Assembly (NCBI GenBank): GCA_002682825.1 | Contig: NOKP01000050.1 | Location: 176,990 to 199,772, forward strand | Length of the DNA stretch: 22,783 nt | Origin: Neonectria sp. B-13 | Lineage: Eukaryota > Ascomycota > Sordariomycetes > Hypocreales > Nectriaceae | Direction: 5' to 3' | Shown here: positions 9,874 to 18,732 of the stretch, piece by piece | Layout of the letters: every line of letters starts with the position of its first letter | Position numbering within the stretch: the stretch's first letter is position 1 | Notes under the pieces: model-generated | The model's input: the letters and a program-made list of their open reading frames with translations, nothing else | Told to the model about the DNA's origin: nothing | Database searches by the model: none | Made by a program: the position numbers and the translations under genes

Positions 9874-10689
9874 CTAGGTCTTGTCCACAATGGTCTGTCC
9901 GGTCGCACTGTTGACTTCATTGTCGATAGACTTTAGGCCGTCGAGCACGTCTATCTTCTTTCCCTTGGGGTCGCCAAGCGTCGCCTCAACAGTGTCGTAA
10001 GCATCGTGCCTAATGCCCTCCTTGTCCCACCAGATCTTTCGCACACAAATGCCGAGGATGAATGGCATCGAGCTATCAAAACTCAAGGAGAGGCTCTCTT
10101 CACTCTCATAGGCCCCGCTTGCTCCGCCCGTAGTGCCTGACTTTGGGTCCATTGCAGCAGCCTAACCACTAACCTTATTATTCTTGGACTGGATCTTGGA
10201 CAGCTTGGCTCCCTTGACCTACATTAGCCCAGTGATGAGGTAGACGGGCTTCTTGAGGTTGGTGTTCCTGATGTAGAAGGCAATGCCGTTAACCTTAAGG
10301 GCCTACTTTACGTATTTAGCCATAGGGATAAAGTATTAGACGAGCAGCTTCTTTACCGTCAAGGTCTTGTTGTTTTTGCGCTTACGTAGGAAGGAGAATA
10401 CAGCGCCCAGGCCGTCCCAGCCGAAGATCTTGGCCCAGATGCTGCCCTTAAGGCTCCAGAGCTCCTTCAAGCTGCAGCTGAAGCCCATCTTCTCTATCGG
10501 TTTATCGCTAGGCTAGAGCTGCAATTCAGGGACAAGGACGGTAGCGCCGATGTCGAGCGGAGTCAGGACGCTATTGATATCGAGGGCTTGGAGGACAGAG
10601 CCTAGCTGCAGATGGCCATTGGGCAGTAGGGCAATGCTGAAGTTGGGGCAGAGGTAGAAGGAAGGCTTAGGATTAATGGATCTAGCCAT
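9874..10689 (-). pseudogene. Conserved fungal protein of unknown function (MARSINP family), five nonsense codons
   Basis: From the ATG at 10689 a single frame of 271 codons runs to the TAG at 9874-9876. It is interrupted by five stops: TAG at 10515, TAA at 10338, and TAG at 10305, 10221 and 10164. Each is explained by C to T in CAG/CAA, or by G to A in TGG. The opening MARSINPKPSFYL, the central KKPVYLITGL and the later MPFILGICVRKIWW fit a filamentous-fungal family I remember only as uncharacterised. There is no signal peptide or obvious membrane helix. A Gly/Ser-rich stretch (GTTGGASGAYESEES) precedes the last third. The gene is convergent with the subtilisin-type gene, with 184 bp between their stops. 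The final 92 codons are open and could be mistaken for a small gene starting at the internal Met (10152). Confidence 0.7.
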
Positions 10690-11603
10690 TGTGACTCGAA
10701 AGATTTCGGATACAGCACAAGTGCTCGAGAAGCAAGAGATTGAGGTTAATCGTGGGTATGGTATTGTAAAGGAGCCTGACGTTTAAGGTAAGGAATCAAC
10801 AGCCTGTCACACAGGAGGTCGACATGTGAGCGGCCTGCTAGGCGACAAAGTACCGGAGGGGAATCTAGCGTAATTCAGAGCCTAACTTTAAGCCGAAAAC
10901 GAAGTTACCGTCGACCTTACGGATGGCTGCATGAAGAGATCGAATATCTAGCCCGCCTTTTCGTCTGGGCTGTGTTCCCTCACCCCATGCTACACTACAG
11001 ACTGGCGCTCTATTCGCCTTCGGGCGGAATAAAATCCGTTCTGTTCTGTTCTGTTTTCGTGCTACCTGAGCGAACCTCTAGTTGCCGAGCTCCAAAGCAA
11101 CCATCCCCCAAATAAAGTCGTTGGAGGGTAGGTTAGCGGGTTGCAAAGTGACAAACGGTGGTTCAAGAACCACGGATACCAACTGACAGACGGCAATTCC
11201 CGTTGCGCTTGTCCGACAAAGGAAAGGTCTGGACGGTGGAGTGATCTGATCCTCAGGACATGTCAGAAGGGAGGTAGGACATGTGAGAGGTACGACATGT
11301 TGGGGGGTCATCCCAACCGTCAGACCCCTAACGGATCGCTTCCCCCTCCCCACCCGGGTAGGTCATCCTCCGAAATAGAAACCAAACTAGACGGTGGTGA
11401 AGACGGGCATCACGTTCGCTCTGAGAACACGGAGGCTGAACCCGCAAATGCGGTCAGATATTTTTTTGTCAGATATTCTTTTGCGTCGAGGACTTCAGAT
11501 TGCGACTTGGTCCAGTTTAAGGCCAAACTAGGTATCTCGCGACGTTCAGCACGAAGCGGCCACGCTCGCACAACAACCACAGTAAATGCGCTGATGCAGT
11601 ATC
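10690..11603. other. Intergenic stretch, no gene seen
   Basis: Upstream of the MARSINP-family gene and before the inverted repeat I find no convincing coding frame. Open frames of 91 and 166 codons overlap on opposite strands around 11078-11641 without recognisable motifs, and the 166-codon one runs into the inverted-repeat arm. Small structures present are a hairpin near 11010-11030 (TATTCGCC with GGCGGAATA), a TTCTG triplet repeat near 11037-11056, and three GACATGT words at 11257-11301. Confidence 0.5.
10811..10875 (+). repeat. Diverged dispersed repeat, copy 1
   Basis: Shared blocks in the same order as the copy at 13998-14063: ACAGGAGG, GCGGCCTGC, GGAGG and TCTAGCGTAATT. The element class is unknown. 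Confidence 0.4.
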
Positions 11604-11785
11604 TGTTGGATAGCGTACGGTCAATTCGATCTAGGCCTTAGCGTTCAATCGAGTGTAGAGCCCAAATCTGATGATTCAATTGATCTAGGATCCCCTCGGC
11701 CCCCTCTTTTCTCGAGAGGGGTTTTATGTCATCTGACTAAAGCTAGGATATCTGTGTATCAGAAGTTTATGCAAATTCGGGTCAT
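11604..11785 (+). repeat. Left arm of imperfect inverted repeat around the F-box gene
   Basis: Collinear blocks match the reverse complement of 13682-13855: TGTTGGAT (11604), ACGGTCAATTC (11617), AGAGGGGTTTT (11715), CTGACTAA (11733), AGGATATC (11745) and GGGTCAT (11779). Short indels separate the blocks. It includes a local hairpin, CCCCTC...GAGGGG, near 11702-11721. Confidence 0.65.
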
Positions 11786-11929
11786 ATGTCGCCACACGAG
11801 GGGTCAATCCAACAAGGGTATAAGAGTGGAGATAGTGTTCGCACTATGCAGATACTGTGTAAGAGGTACTCTGGTCGATGACTCCCAACATGGACCCACT
11901 CTTAGCTGACTGTGCGAATGTCGCGCATT

Positions 11930-11975
11930 GTTTTACTCTTCTTCTTTTCTTCTAACCCCACCACTTGAATTCATC
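11930..11975 (+). promoter_or_regulatory. Pyrimidine-rich leader directly before the F-box ATG
   Basis: A CT-rich run (TTTTACTCTTCTTCTTTTC) precedes the ATG at 11976, as is common at transcription starts of filamentous fungi. The start context, CATCATGGC, is favourable. No TATA box is evident. Confidence 0.45.
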
Positions 11976-13313
11976 ATGGCACAGATTCAGCTTCTTGACC
12001 TCCCTACCGAACTCCTTGAGGCAATATGCCATGCACTGTGTCCTCACTGTGCGAAGACTCGGGTCTTGTCTGCGTCAACGAGAAAGTTCTTCCCTAATAA
12101 AGACATCCGCGTTAGGGTCAGCGCGCTATCTCGTTTGTCCCGGACATGCTCGACCCTACGAGCTTGCGCCCAGCCCGTGCTCTACCATTATCCCCGTCCC
12201 TTTACCGCCGGAGACCTCTCGATTGTCCGCACCCTCGTCGCGCGACCGGACCTGGCGGAAAAGGTGCGGATGTTGGATCTCTGCCAACTACCGGGTGACG
12301 ACGTGGTAAACCCACTGTCGATGGACGAGGTTCCAGTTTTCGAGGCCTTAATGGTGCAGTACCCGCAACAAGATGGGAAACCAGTGAACGTCTCACTAGA
12401 TTGGTCGACATATGACTATGGCAAGGATGGGGATGGATCAAAGTTCCATTTCGACCCGGCGGGTGCACTTTCTGCATTAGTCGTCACTCAAGTCCCCAAC
12501 GTTCAACGTATGAATGTTGAGCTGGACTTTAATTGGGAGTTTCCATTCTGCCGGCTTGGATCCTTACCGCACCTAACTGAACTATCTATCGCGCATCGCG
12601 AAGATTGCGGCACTGACGTTGGCCAAGTACAAGGGATCTTCGCAGCAGCACCGAATCTGAATGTCTTCAACGGATATGAGGTCACCACATTCTCGGGCAG
12701 CATTTCCCACGACAACGTGGTCGAGCTAAATCTAGGGTGGAGCTCTTTAGACTCTGGCTCGCTCTCGAAAATGATGCACGGATTCAAGAACCTGAAATAT
12801 TTCTTGTACGAGGCCGCGGATGGCATTATAAGTCTGTGGAGCGGTGAAACGCCGCGCGTGTTTTTCGACGCATTGAGCATTAGAGCGGACACTCTGCAAC
12901 ATATTTCACTCGATTTTGGACACTCACTCCCATTCCACGATATCAAGTCCGAGGATACCATCACCAGCTTCAGAGAAATGCGTCAATTGAAGAGCCTAGC
13001 TATTACGGCAGGAGCCATACACCACAATTTGGAAGAATGGGGCAAAGAACCAACCACAAACAACACTTTACTCACCGAGATTCTCCCCTTCTCTATCCAG
13101 AGTTTGACCATCACCGACTCAGCTACTATGGATATATCCAAGGAGATAATACAGCTGATTGAAACCGCGCACAGCCACTTTCTAAACTTGGAAGAGGTTC
13201 GTCTACCTTGTCTAAACGACATTAGTCTGGGTGTTATCCGCACCATATGTTGCAACAGTAAGGTCAAATTATATAATACGGTTAGGAAGCGGCACTATAT
13301 GAGAGATGGATGA
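11976..13313 (+). CDS. F-box protein, 445 residues, intact
   Basis: A single uninterrupted exon runs from the ATG at 11976 to the TGA at 13311-13313. The frame is open 16 codons further upstream only via a TTG, so I choose the ATG. The first 60 residues carry an F-box: QLLDLPTELLEAICHAL, then ALSRLSRTCSTLRACAQPVLYHY. This is the fold that binds Skp1 in SCF ubiquitin ligases. The rest shows LRR-like irregular leucine spacing (LRCL-type: LPHLTELSIAHRED, NLKYFLYEA, LKSLAITAGA) but no clean consensus, as in many fungal F-box proteins that presumably bind a substrate there. There is no signal peptide or membrane segment. It is the only long frame in the window without nonsense codons, and it sits between inverted repeats. 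Substrate and partner are unknown. Confidence 0.85.
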   Translation: MAQIQLLDLPTELLEAICHALCPHCAKTRVLSASTRKFFPNKDIRVRVSALSRLSRTCSTLRACAQPVLYHYPRPFTAGDLSIVRTLVARPDLAEKVRMLDLCQLPGDDVVNPLSMDEVPVFEALMVQYPQQDGKPVNVSLDWSTYDYGKDGDGSKFHFDPAGALSALVVTQVPNVQRMNVELDFNWEFPFCRLGSLPHLTELSIAHREDCGTDVGQVQGIFAAAPNLNVFNGYEVTTFSGSISHDNVVELNLGWSSLDSGSLSKMMHGFKNLKYFLYEAADGIISLWSGETPRVFFDALSIRADTLQHISLDFGHSLPFHDIKSEDTITSFREMRQLKSLAITAGAIHHNLEEWGKEPTTNNTLLTEILPFSIQSLTITDSATMDISKEIIQLIETAHSHFLNLEEVRLPCLNDISLGVIRTICCNSKVKLYNTVRKRHYMRDG

Positions 13314-13375
13314 TAGACTGGAGGAGCCTTTAAGCCAGCATCGACTCCGCAGAGATGGGCCATCATATTGCCAGC

Positions 13376-13381
13376 AATAAA
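13376..13381 (+). terminator. Polyadenylation signal for the F-box gene
   Basis: AATAAA lies 63 bp after the stop codon, in a suitable position for 3'-end formation. Confidence 0.5.
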
Positions 13382-13681
13382 CATATTTGACGCTTCATGG
13401 AGTGTCACTTCATAAGTAAACTATATCCTGTTCTCTTAGTTTGAGTGCGCAAGACTTTGTAAGCTCTGCCTCAGTTTCAAGCACAACCCAGATACTAGCA
13501 CTTGTCGATCAGCTAGGGAAACCTATTGAGCCTGAAAGCAAGCTCGAGGGGTTAAAACAAGACGACTCCAAGGCCATGAGCGACAGTCTCCACACTCATG
13601 GAGGTCATGAGAAAATGCGACCCTCGCTTGAAACAATGGTCGGACAAGTAGTTTAAGTAGCGATGTGCATTATGTTGGATG

Positions 13682-13855
13682 ATGACCCTGTATGACGAAA
13701 CCTCGGATAGATTGATATCCTGACCTTAGTCAGAAGGGGGGTATGAAAACCCCTCTTCCGGCCGATCCGGATGACCGGCACAAGTAATCATCAACATGAT
13801 CATCACTGTATTGATCCCTATTTATCAGATTGAATTGACCGTAACGGATCCAACA
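13682..13855 (-). repeat. Right arm of imperfect inverted repeat around the F-box gene
   Basis: The reverse complement shares collinear blocks with 11604-11785: ATCCAACA (13848), GAATTGACCGT (13832), AAAACCCCTCT (13746), TTAGTCAG (13726), GATATCCT (13714) and ATGACCC (13682). The arms enclose about 1.9 kb. The stretch 13382-14132, which includes this arm, holds no gene I can support. A 71-codon frame at 13441-13656 begins with TTG and has no motif. Confidence 0.65.
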
Positions 13856-13997
13856 CATTACGCATCTGTTAACCAAAAGCCAAAACTGGAAGGGCAGAAA
13901 CGTTAGTGCTACCTTGTAAGAGTACGTCATGGCATACTCAGCTTCGCACTGTACAAGCCATATGACCCATAATTATGGTCCGTGCGGGAAAACATTA

Positions 13998-14063
13998 ACA
14001 GGAGGGACCGGTCCGGCAAGCGGCCCGCCAAAGGAAGCCTGGAGGAACTGTTCTAGCGTAATT
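13998..14063 (+). repeat. Diverged dispersed repeat, copy 2
   Basis: Direct-orientation partner of 10811-10875, with four shared blocks ending in TCTAGCGTAATT (14052-14063). Confidence 0.4.
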
Positions 14064-14132
14064 AAGCTGGTGAAGAAGGGCCGCTTCTAGGAACAGGAAA
14101 GACCACGACGAATGTCACCAATTCAGTGTTAA

Positions 14133-14522
14133 ATGCTTTTCCGCACGGACGATATTTATGGTGTCCACATTGTTGGCACGCCACTGCTTAACTTGGCTGG
14201 TTGGCTCGCTTGCCTGGAAAATTGTTCCTCCGCTCATTCCTGGACCGCCGTCTCCATCCAAGTCCTAGCCGATGCTGGCGACGACATAGATGAGAGCGGT
14301 AAAAACGGATTGAGCAGCACTAGGGACGGGCCGTCCCACTTGAAATGTGGAATCTACGTCCCATCACTTTTTTGCCTCGGGATATTATGTGATGTGGATG
14401 TTCAGCAGCTCATGATACCGCGTGAGGTGGTACATGAGCCTGACCCAATTAAAATAGAGATCACACAGGCAGCCATCGCACAACCTCGCTTACCCCTCAT
14501 TTACTTTCAACAGTCAAGGTGA
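14133..14522 (+). CDS. Hypothetical protein, 129 codons
   Basis: An open frame from the ATG at 14133 to the TGA at 14520-14522. The product has no motif I recognise: a hydrophobic stretch (VGTPLLNLAGWLACL) near residues 14-28, an acidic middle and a second hydrophobic patch (SLFCLGILC). It ends 24 bp before the first possible ATG of the NACHT pseudogene on the same strand. It could be a small gene, a 5' remnant of the receptor locus, or chance. Confidence 0.25.
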   Translation: MLFRTDDIYGVHIVGTPLLNLAGWLACLENCSSAHSWTAVSIQVLADAGDDIDESGKNGLSSTRDGPSHLKCGIYVPSLFCLGILCDVDVQQLMIPREVVHEPDPIKIEITQAAIAQPRLPLIYFQQSR

Positions 14523-14545
14523 TCAAAGATCTTTCCCAATACCTC

Positions 14546-16479
14546 ATGAGCGCAGAAGCACGTGAATTCATTGCCTGACCGCAATAGAGGTACTCAGTAT
14601 TGCGGCCAACGTCATCGCAGTCGTTGATATTTCCATCAAGGTCGCATTGCTTTGCGTCCAGTACGCCAGGGACGTAAAAAATGCCGCCGTTGATATCGAA
14701 TGACTCAAAAACGAGGTTACCAACCTAAAAGGAGTTACCGAAGTAGTGCAGGAGTTGTTGAAGAATCCCAATAGCGCGAACCTCAACAAATCGCAGAGAC
14801 TCGAAAAGAGCCTCGACGACAGTCGGTGCCTACTTGAAAGACTCGAGCTCAGGCTCACGCCTCGGACGTCCTACAAGGCGATGAGTAAAATAGGTCTTCG
14901 TGCATTAAAATGGCCATTTCAGAGGAAAGAGGTGGATGATCTGGTCAAGACGCTTAAGCGACATGCTAAGGCAATTAATCAGACTCTCTAAGTAGAATAG
15001 ACATAAGATTCTGTTTATTTTACTTTTGATCACATACTAATAGAGATGCGCTATAGAGGTATTATTCTCCATATCGACCAAAAACTACTCAGCATCGACC
15101 AAAAGACAGTACTCAGTAGACTTCCTGTAGCTACAGGTGCATCTTTTGACTCTGGCGCCGAAGAGCATAACCCGACTTGCCTACGAGATACCCAAGTCGA
15201 CCTCCTCCTCTGCATTTATGATTGGGCCCTAGACCCTGATGCCAAGCCTATTTTCTGGCTCAACGGAATGGCTAGAACTGGAAAGTCTACTATATCTCGC
15301 ACTGTTGCTCGGTCTTTTGCTGCATCAGGTCACCTCGGCGGGAGCTTCTTCTTCAAGAGAGGAGAGGCTGACCGAGGGAGCTTGACTAAGTTCTTCGCAA
15401 CCATCGCCACCCAGTTGACCGGGAGAGTACCGGCCATAACACCACACATCAAGGCTGCTATTGATGCTGATCCTCATATTGCTGGAAAGGCGGCATGACA
15501 TCAATTCAGCGAACTTATTATGCAGCCACTGGGAAAAATTGCCCCAGGCTCTTGGACACTAGGCACGTTAGTGGTTATCGTTGATGCCCTTGACGAATGC
15601 GACTGAGATGAGGATGTCAAACTTCTTATCAATCTTTTCTCTTGCACGAAAGATCTACAGTCTCCAAAACTAAGGATCCTCGTCACGAGTAGGCCAGAGC
15701 TGCCAATTCGATTTGGCTTTCACGCTATGAAGGGCACATACTAAGATCTCGTGCTTTATGAAATACCACTTGGTATTATTGAGCATGATATCTCTGCCTT
15801 TTTGGACCACGAGCTTGCCAAAATCAAGACTGAGTACAACTCATCTGTGTCTATAGATCGACACCTTTCACTTGACTGGCCTGGAGAAGAAAATGTTCAA
15901 CGTCTGGTGAAAATGGCTGTTCCTCTTTTTATTTTTGCTACCACAGTCTGCCGTTTTCTTTCCGATCGCAGATTTGGGAATCCCAACAAGCAATTAAGGG
16001 AAGTTTTGCAACTTCAAAGAGAAAGCCAGACATCACAACTTAACGCTACATATCTACCTGTTCTTAACAAGCTGATTGATGGTGTGGAGAACTGGCAGTG
16101 GGACAATCTCATTGAGCGGTTTCGATATATTGTTGGCTCTATTGTGGTTTTAGGGAACCCCCTCCCTGTGTCTGCCCTTGGACGACTTCTTAACATCCGG
16201 AAAGAGACCATCAATGACCAATTGGACCTGCTTCATTCGGTCCTAAGCACCCCTACATTAGAACAATCAGAGCAATCTCCTGTCAGGATGCTACATCTCT
16301 CCTTCCGCGACTTCCTGGTGGACCCTAAGAAGCGTGGCGTGCATCTGTTCTGGGTAGATAAGAAACAGGTTTATGATCGGTTGGTGATACACTGCCTTGA
16401 TATTATGAACAAATGCCTGGAAACGGATATATGCATGCTCGTACAGCCAGGAACAGACCGTGCATCTATCAGCCCTTAG
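14546..16479 (+). pseudogene. NACHT-type NLR (HET-E-like), truncated and nonsense-mutated
   Basis: The N-terminal domain (about 14579-15002) is helical: AIEVLSIAANVIAVVD, then ALKWPFQRKEVDDL. This fits the N-terminal domains of fungal STAND proteins. A 54-bp intron (15003-15056) leads to HIDQKLLSIDQKTVLSRLP and the NACHT domain. Walker A is GMARTGKST (15265), Walker B is VVIVDALDECD (about 15570-15603), and the LRILVTSRPE sensor motif is at about 15670. A winged-helix-like part (LGRLLNIRKETI, then MLHLSFRDFLVD) follows. Stops are TGA 14701, TAA 14989, TAG 14998, TGA 15496, TGA 15604, TAA 15742 and TAG 16477, all single C:G to T:A changes from expected Arg or Gln codons. A frameshift separates the ATG at 14546 from the domain frame. 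No WD40, ankyrin or TPR repeats follow; coding resemblance fades by about 16560. Intact relatives are cytosolic receptors in heterokaryon incompatibility and non-self recognition. Confidence 0.85.
15003..15056 (+). other. Intron of the NACHT gene with mutated donor
   Basis: Branch CTAAT (15037-15041) and acceptor TAG ending at 15056 are good, and splicing preserves frame (VE*T-GIILHIDQK). The donor reads ATAAG instead of GTAAG, so its invariant first G has become A. Confidence 0.6.
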
Positions 16480-16656
16480 GACATCAGTTCACATATCCTT
16501 CCCAAGGTGCAATAGTAGTATGTAGCCGGGCATTTTGCTCTAGGGTTAAGGCTAGAATTTACTATGTTATATAGGTAGTGATAATAATAATGATGATAAT
16601 GATATAGTGTAGTATACTTATACTCTAAGGTTAAATAACTAGAGGCAGTCAGTGTA

Positions 16657-16925
16657 AAGTGATTAGGTTTTAAACCTAGGTTTGAAAGTCTGCTTACTTA
16701 AGCTAAGAAGAGAACCTACCCTATAGCCCAGTCTTTAAACCTAGGTTTAAAAGCTTAGTTACTTAGGCTAAGAAAATCCTATAATCTAGTCTTTAAACCT
16801 AGGTTTAAAAGCTTAATTACTTAGACTAAGAACCTTATAGCCTAGTCTTTAAACCTAGGTTTGAAAAACTACTTACCTAAGTTAATAAAATCCTATAGTT
16901 TAGTTTTATAACCTAGGTTTAAAGA
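16657..16925 (+). repeat. Five-copy imperfect tandem repeat, 56-65 bp units
   Basis: Palindrome AAACCTAGGTTT occurs at 16672, 16737, 16795 and 16851, with a near-copy (TAACCTAGGTTT) at 16909. Spacings are 65, 58, 56 and 58 bp. Units share TTACTTAG-CTAAG and CCTATAG segments. Confidence 0.85.
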
Positions 16926-17243
16926 AGTTATATATACTCTCTCTTTACTCTTCTAGCTTTTCATATTATCTCCTTTAACTTATTAATGCTTAAACAATTA
17001 TTAGCCTTACTAATTTAACTGATTAAGCTAATACCTTTAAAACTAAATAATAGATATAATAGTAATTATATTATAAAAATAAATAAAGAAGGAAAAGAGG
17101 AGAAAGATAGATAGAGAAAGTTAGATAGAGGAAGTTGAATAAAGGAAGTTAGATAGATAATAAAATAAGAAACTATTAAGAAGGGTTATATAATACCTTT
17201 ATTATTATTATCTTAATCTAGAATAGTATAAGATAATCTATCT

Positions 17244-17452
17244 TTATTATAGATATTAGAAGTAGTTCTAGGGTTAGGGTTAGGACTGTATATCATAGGA
17301 CTTAGTACAATTCTAAGCAAGTAGTAAAAATAGAGAGAAAAATGCAGAGAAATATAATAATACTAATGTATAAAGTAAAATAGATATTAATCAATAGAGA
17401 TAAGCATAATAAATACACTCCTATAGAGTATATAATCTTTTAATATTATAGA
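17244..17452 (+). repeat. Heavily mutated copy of the window-end repeat
   Basis: It aligns without gaps to 22575-22783 at a constant offset of 5331. About 40 differences are transitions, and in every one this copy has A/T where the other has G/C; only about four are transversions. The block includes TTAGGGTTAGG at 17274, created from GTCAGGGTCAGG. Confidence 0.9.
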
Positions 17453-17573
17453 TAGATAGTATTCTATATTAAAGTTATTTTATTATAGTTTAATTATAGA
17501 ATAATAATCTATATATTAAAAAGAATATATTTAGTATTCTTATTAGTAATACTAATATAAACTAATAGAATTT

Positions 17574-17660
17574 AGTCTTAAGGTAGATAGTATTCCTATT
17601 AGTTTTCTATAAGCTAATATAATAGAGTCTTAAGGTAGATAGTATTCCTATTAGTATATA
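17574..17660 (+). repeat. Tandem 52-bp AT-rich repeat, first locus
   Basis: Units starting AGTCTTAAGGTAGATAGTAT at 17574 and AGTCTTAAGGTAGATAG at 17626; a degenerate unit precedes them near 17530. Confidence 0.75.
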
Positions 17661-18138
17661 TAGCTTAGTTTCTTAGATTATAGAATAAGTATAAGTCTTT
17701 AGTTCTTAGGTAATAGTCTCTTCATATAAGAGTTATTAGAGGATAGTCTCTATCTATCTACCTAATCTTTCTAGATTGTATAATAAGCTATAATAGTTTC
17801 TTAATATAAGACTCCTTAGTATATTCTTTCTTTCTATAGACTTTATTACTTATCTTATTAATACTTTATCTTTTATCTTACTTAAGGTAATAAAGCTATT
17901 ACTATAACTAGTATTACTTTTAGTTAAATCTTTTAACTCTCCTTTATAATATACTTTTTAATTAACCTAATCTCTTATTCCTATCCTTAATCCTCTTCTT
18001 ATAGCTTACTTAATCTCTATTCTAACCCTTCTTTCTTACTCTCTAGAGCAATCTCTTCTATCCTAATTATTATATACTAATATATACATTTTATTAATAA
18101 AATCTAAAATAAGTAATAGTATCTATAAAATAATAGAA

Positions 18139-18275
18139 TATTAAAGTAAATATATATTTATTAGTTTTTATAAGTTAATATAATAAAGTCTTAGAGTAAA
18201 TAGTATTCTTATTAGTTTCTATAAGCTAATATAATAAAGTCTTAAGATAAATAGTATTCCTATTAGTAGATAATA
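18139..18275 (+). repeat. Tandem 51-52-bp AT-rich repeat, second locus
   Basis: Units at 18187 and 18238 are diverged copies of the repeat at 17574-17660 (AGTCTTA, then AGTATTCYTATTAGT). The two loci lie about 0.6 kb apart. Confidence 0.7.
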
Positions 18276-18348
18276 CTTTTCTATCTTATCTATAACTACT
18301 ATCTTTTTAAAAGTCTAATTATATAGCTTATTATCCCTTCTTATAGTT

Positions 18349-18540
18349 AACCTAACCGCTAGGCCGCGGGCGCCCAGTGCGTTCACTAATGCACTTAATG
18401 CCCGTTTCCAGTACCACCATTGGCTAGCGCCCTGGCGCACGGGCCCGCCAGTGGAGCCCGATGCACTGGATGCCCAGAACGCACTGGATGCCCGGTCTCG
18501 AGCCAATCAGGGAGGGCCTAGGGCCAAGAGGGCCAGGGGA
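18349..18540. other. GC-rich block at a sharp composition boundary, with inverted and direct repeats
   Basis: Sequence jumps from AT-rich to GC-rich at about 18350. GGGCGCCCAGTGCGTTC (18368-18384) is the inverted match, with two mismatches, of 18477-18493. GCACTGGATGCCC occurs twice (18463 and 18481). These may mark the end or promoter region of the helicase-bearing element. No gene is visible. Confidence 0.6.
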
Positions 18541-18570
18541 AAAAGAAAAGGCCGGGGGGGGACCGGTCTA

Positions 18571-18698
18571 GGAAAAAGAAAAGAAAAGAAAAGAAAAGAA
18601 AAGGAAAGAAAAGGAAGGGAAGGGGAAGGAAGAAAGGAAGAAAGAAGGGAAGAAAGAAGGGAAGAAAGGAAAAGAGGGAAAGGAAAGAGGGAAAAAGA

Positions 18699-18732
<34 letters not shown>

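Larger units (their letters stand above)
16562..18348. other. AT-rich, non-coding block of mutated repeats
   Basis: About 1.8 kb with very few C and G and stops in all frames. It contains tandem repeats (16657-16925; 52-bp units near 17574 and 18187) and a C:G to T:A mutated repeat copy (17244-17452). It shows the composition expected of RIP-mutated repeats. Apart from these I see nothing identifiable. Confidence 0.8.

Noticed and set aside
11078..11641. Overlapping 91- and 166-codon frames
   Set aside because: They lie on opposite strands, without motifs, and one runs into the inverted-repeat arm.
13441..13656. 71-codon frame after the F-box gene
   Set aside because: It starts with TTG, has no motif and lies beyond a plausible polyadenylation signal.
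17270..17284. True interstitial telomere
   Set aside because: The sister copy reads GTCAGGGTCAGG, so the TTAGGG words are mutational products and only two units long.
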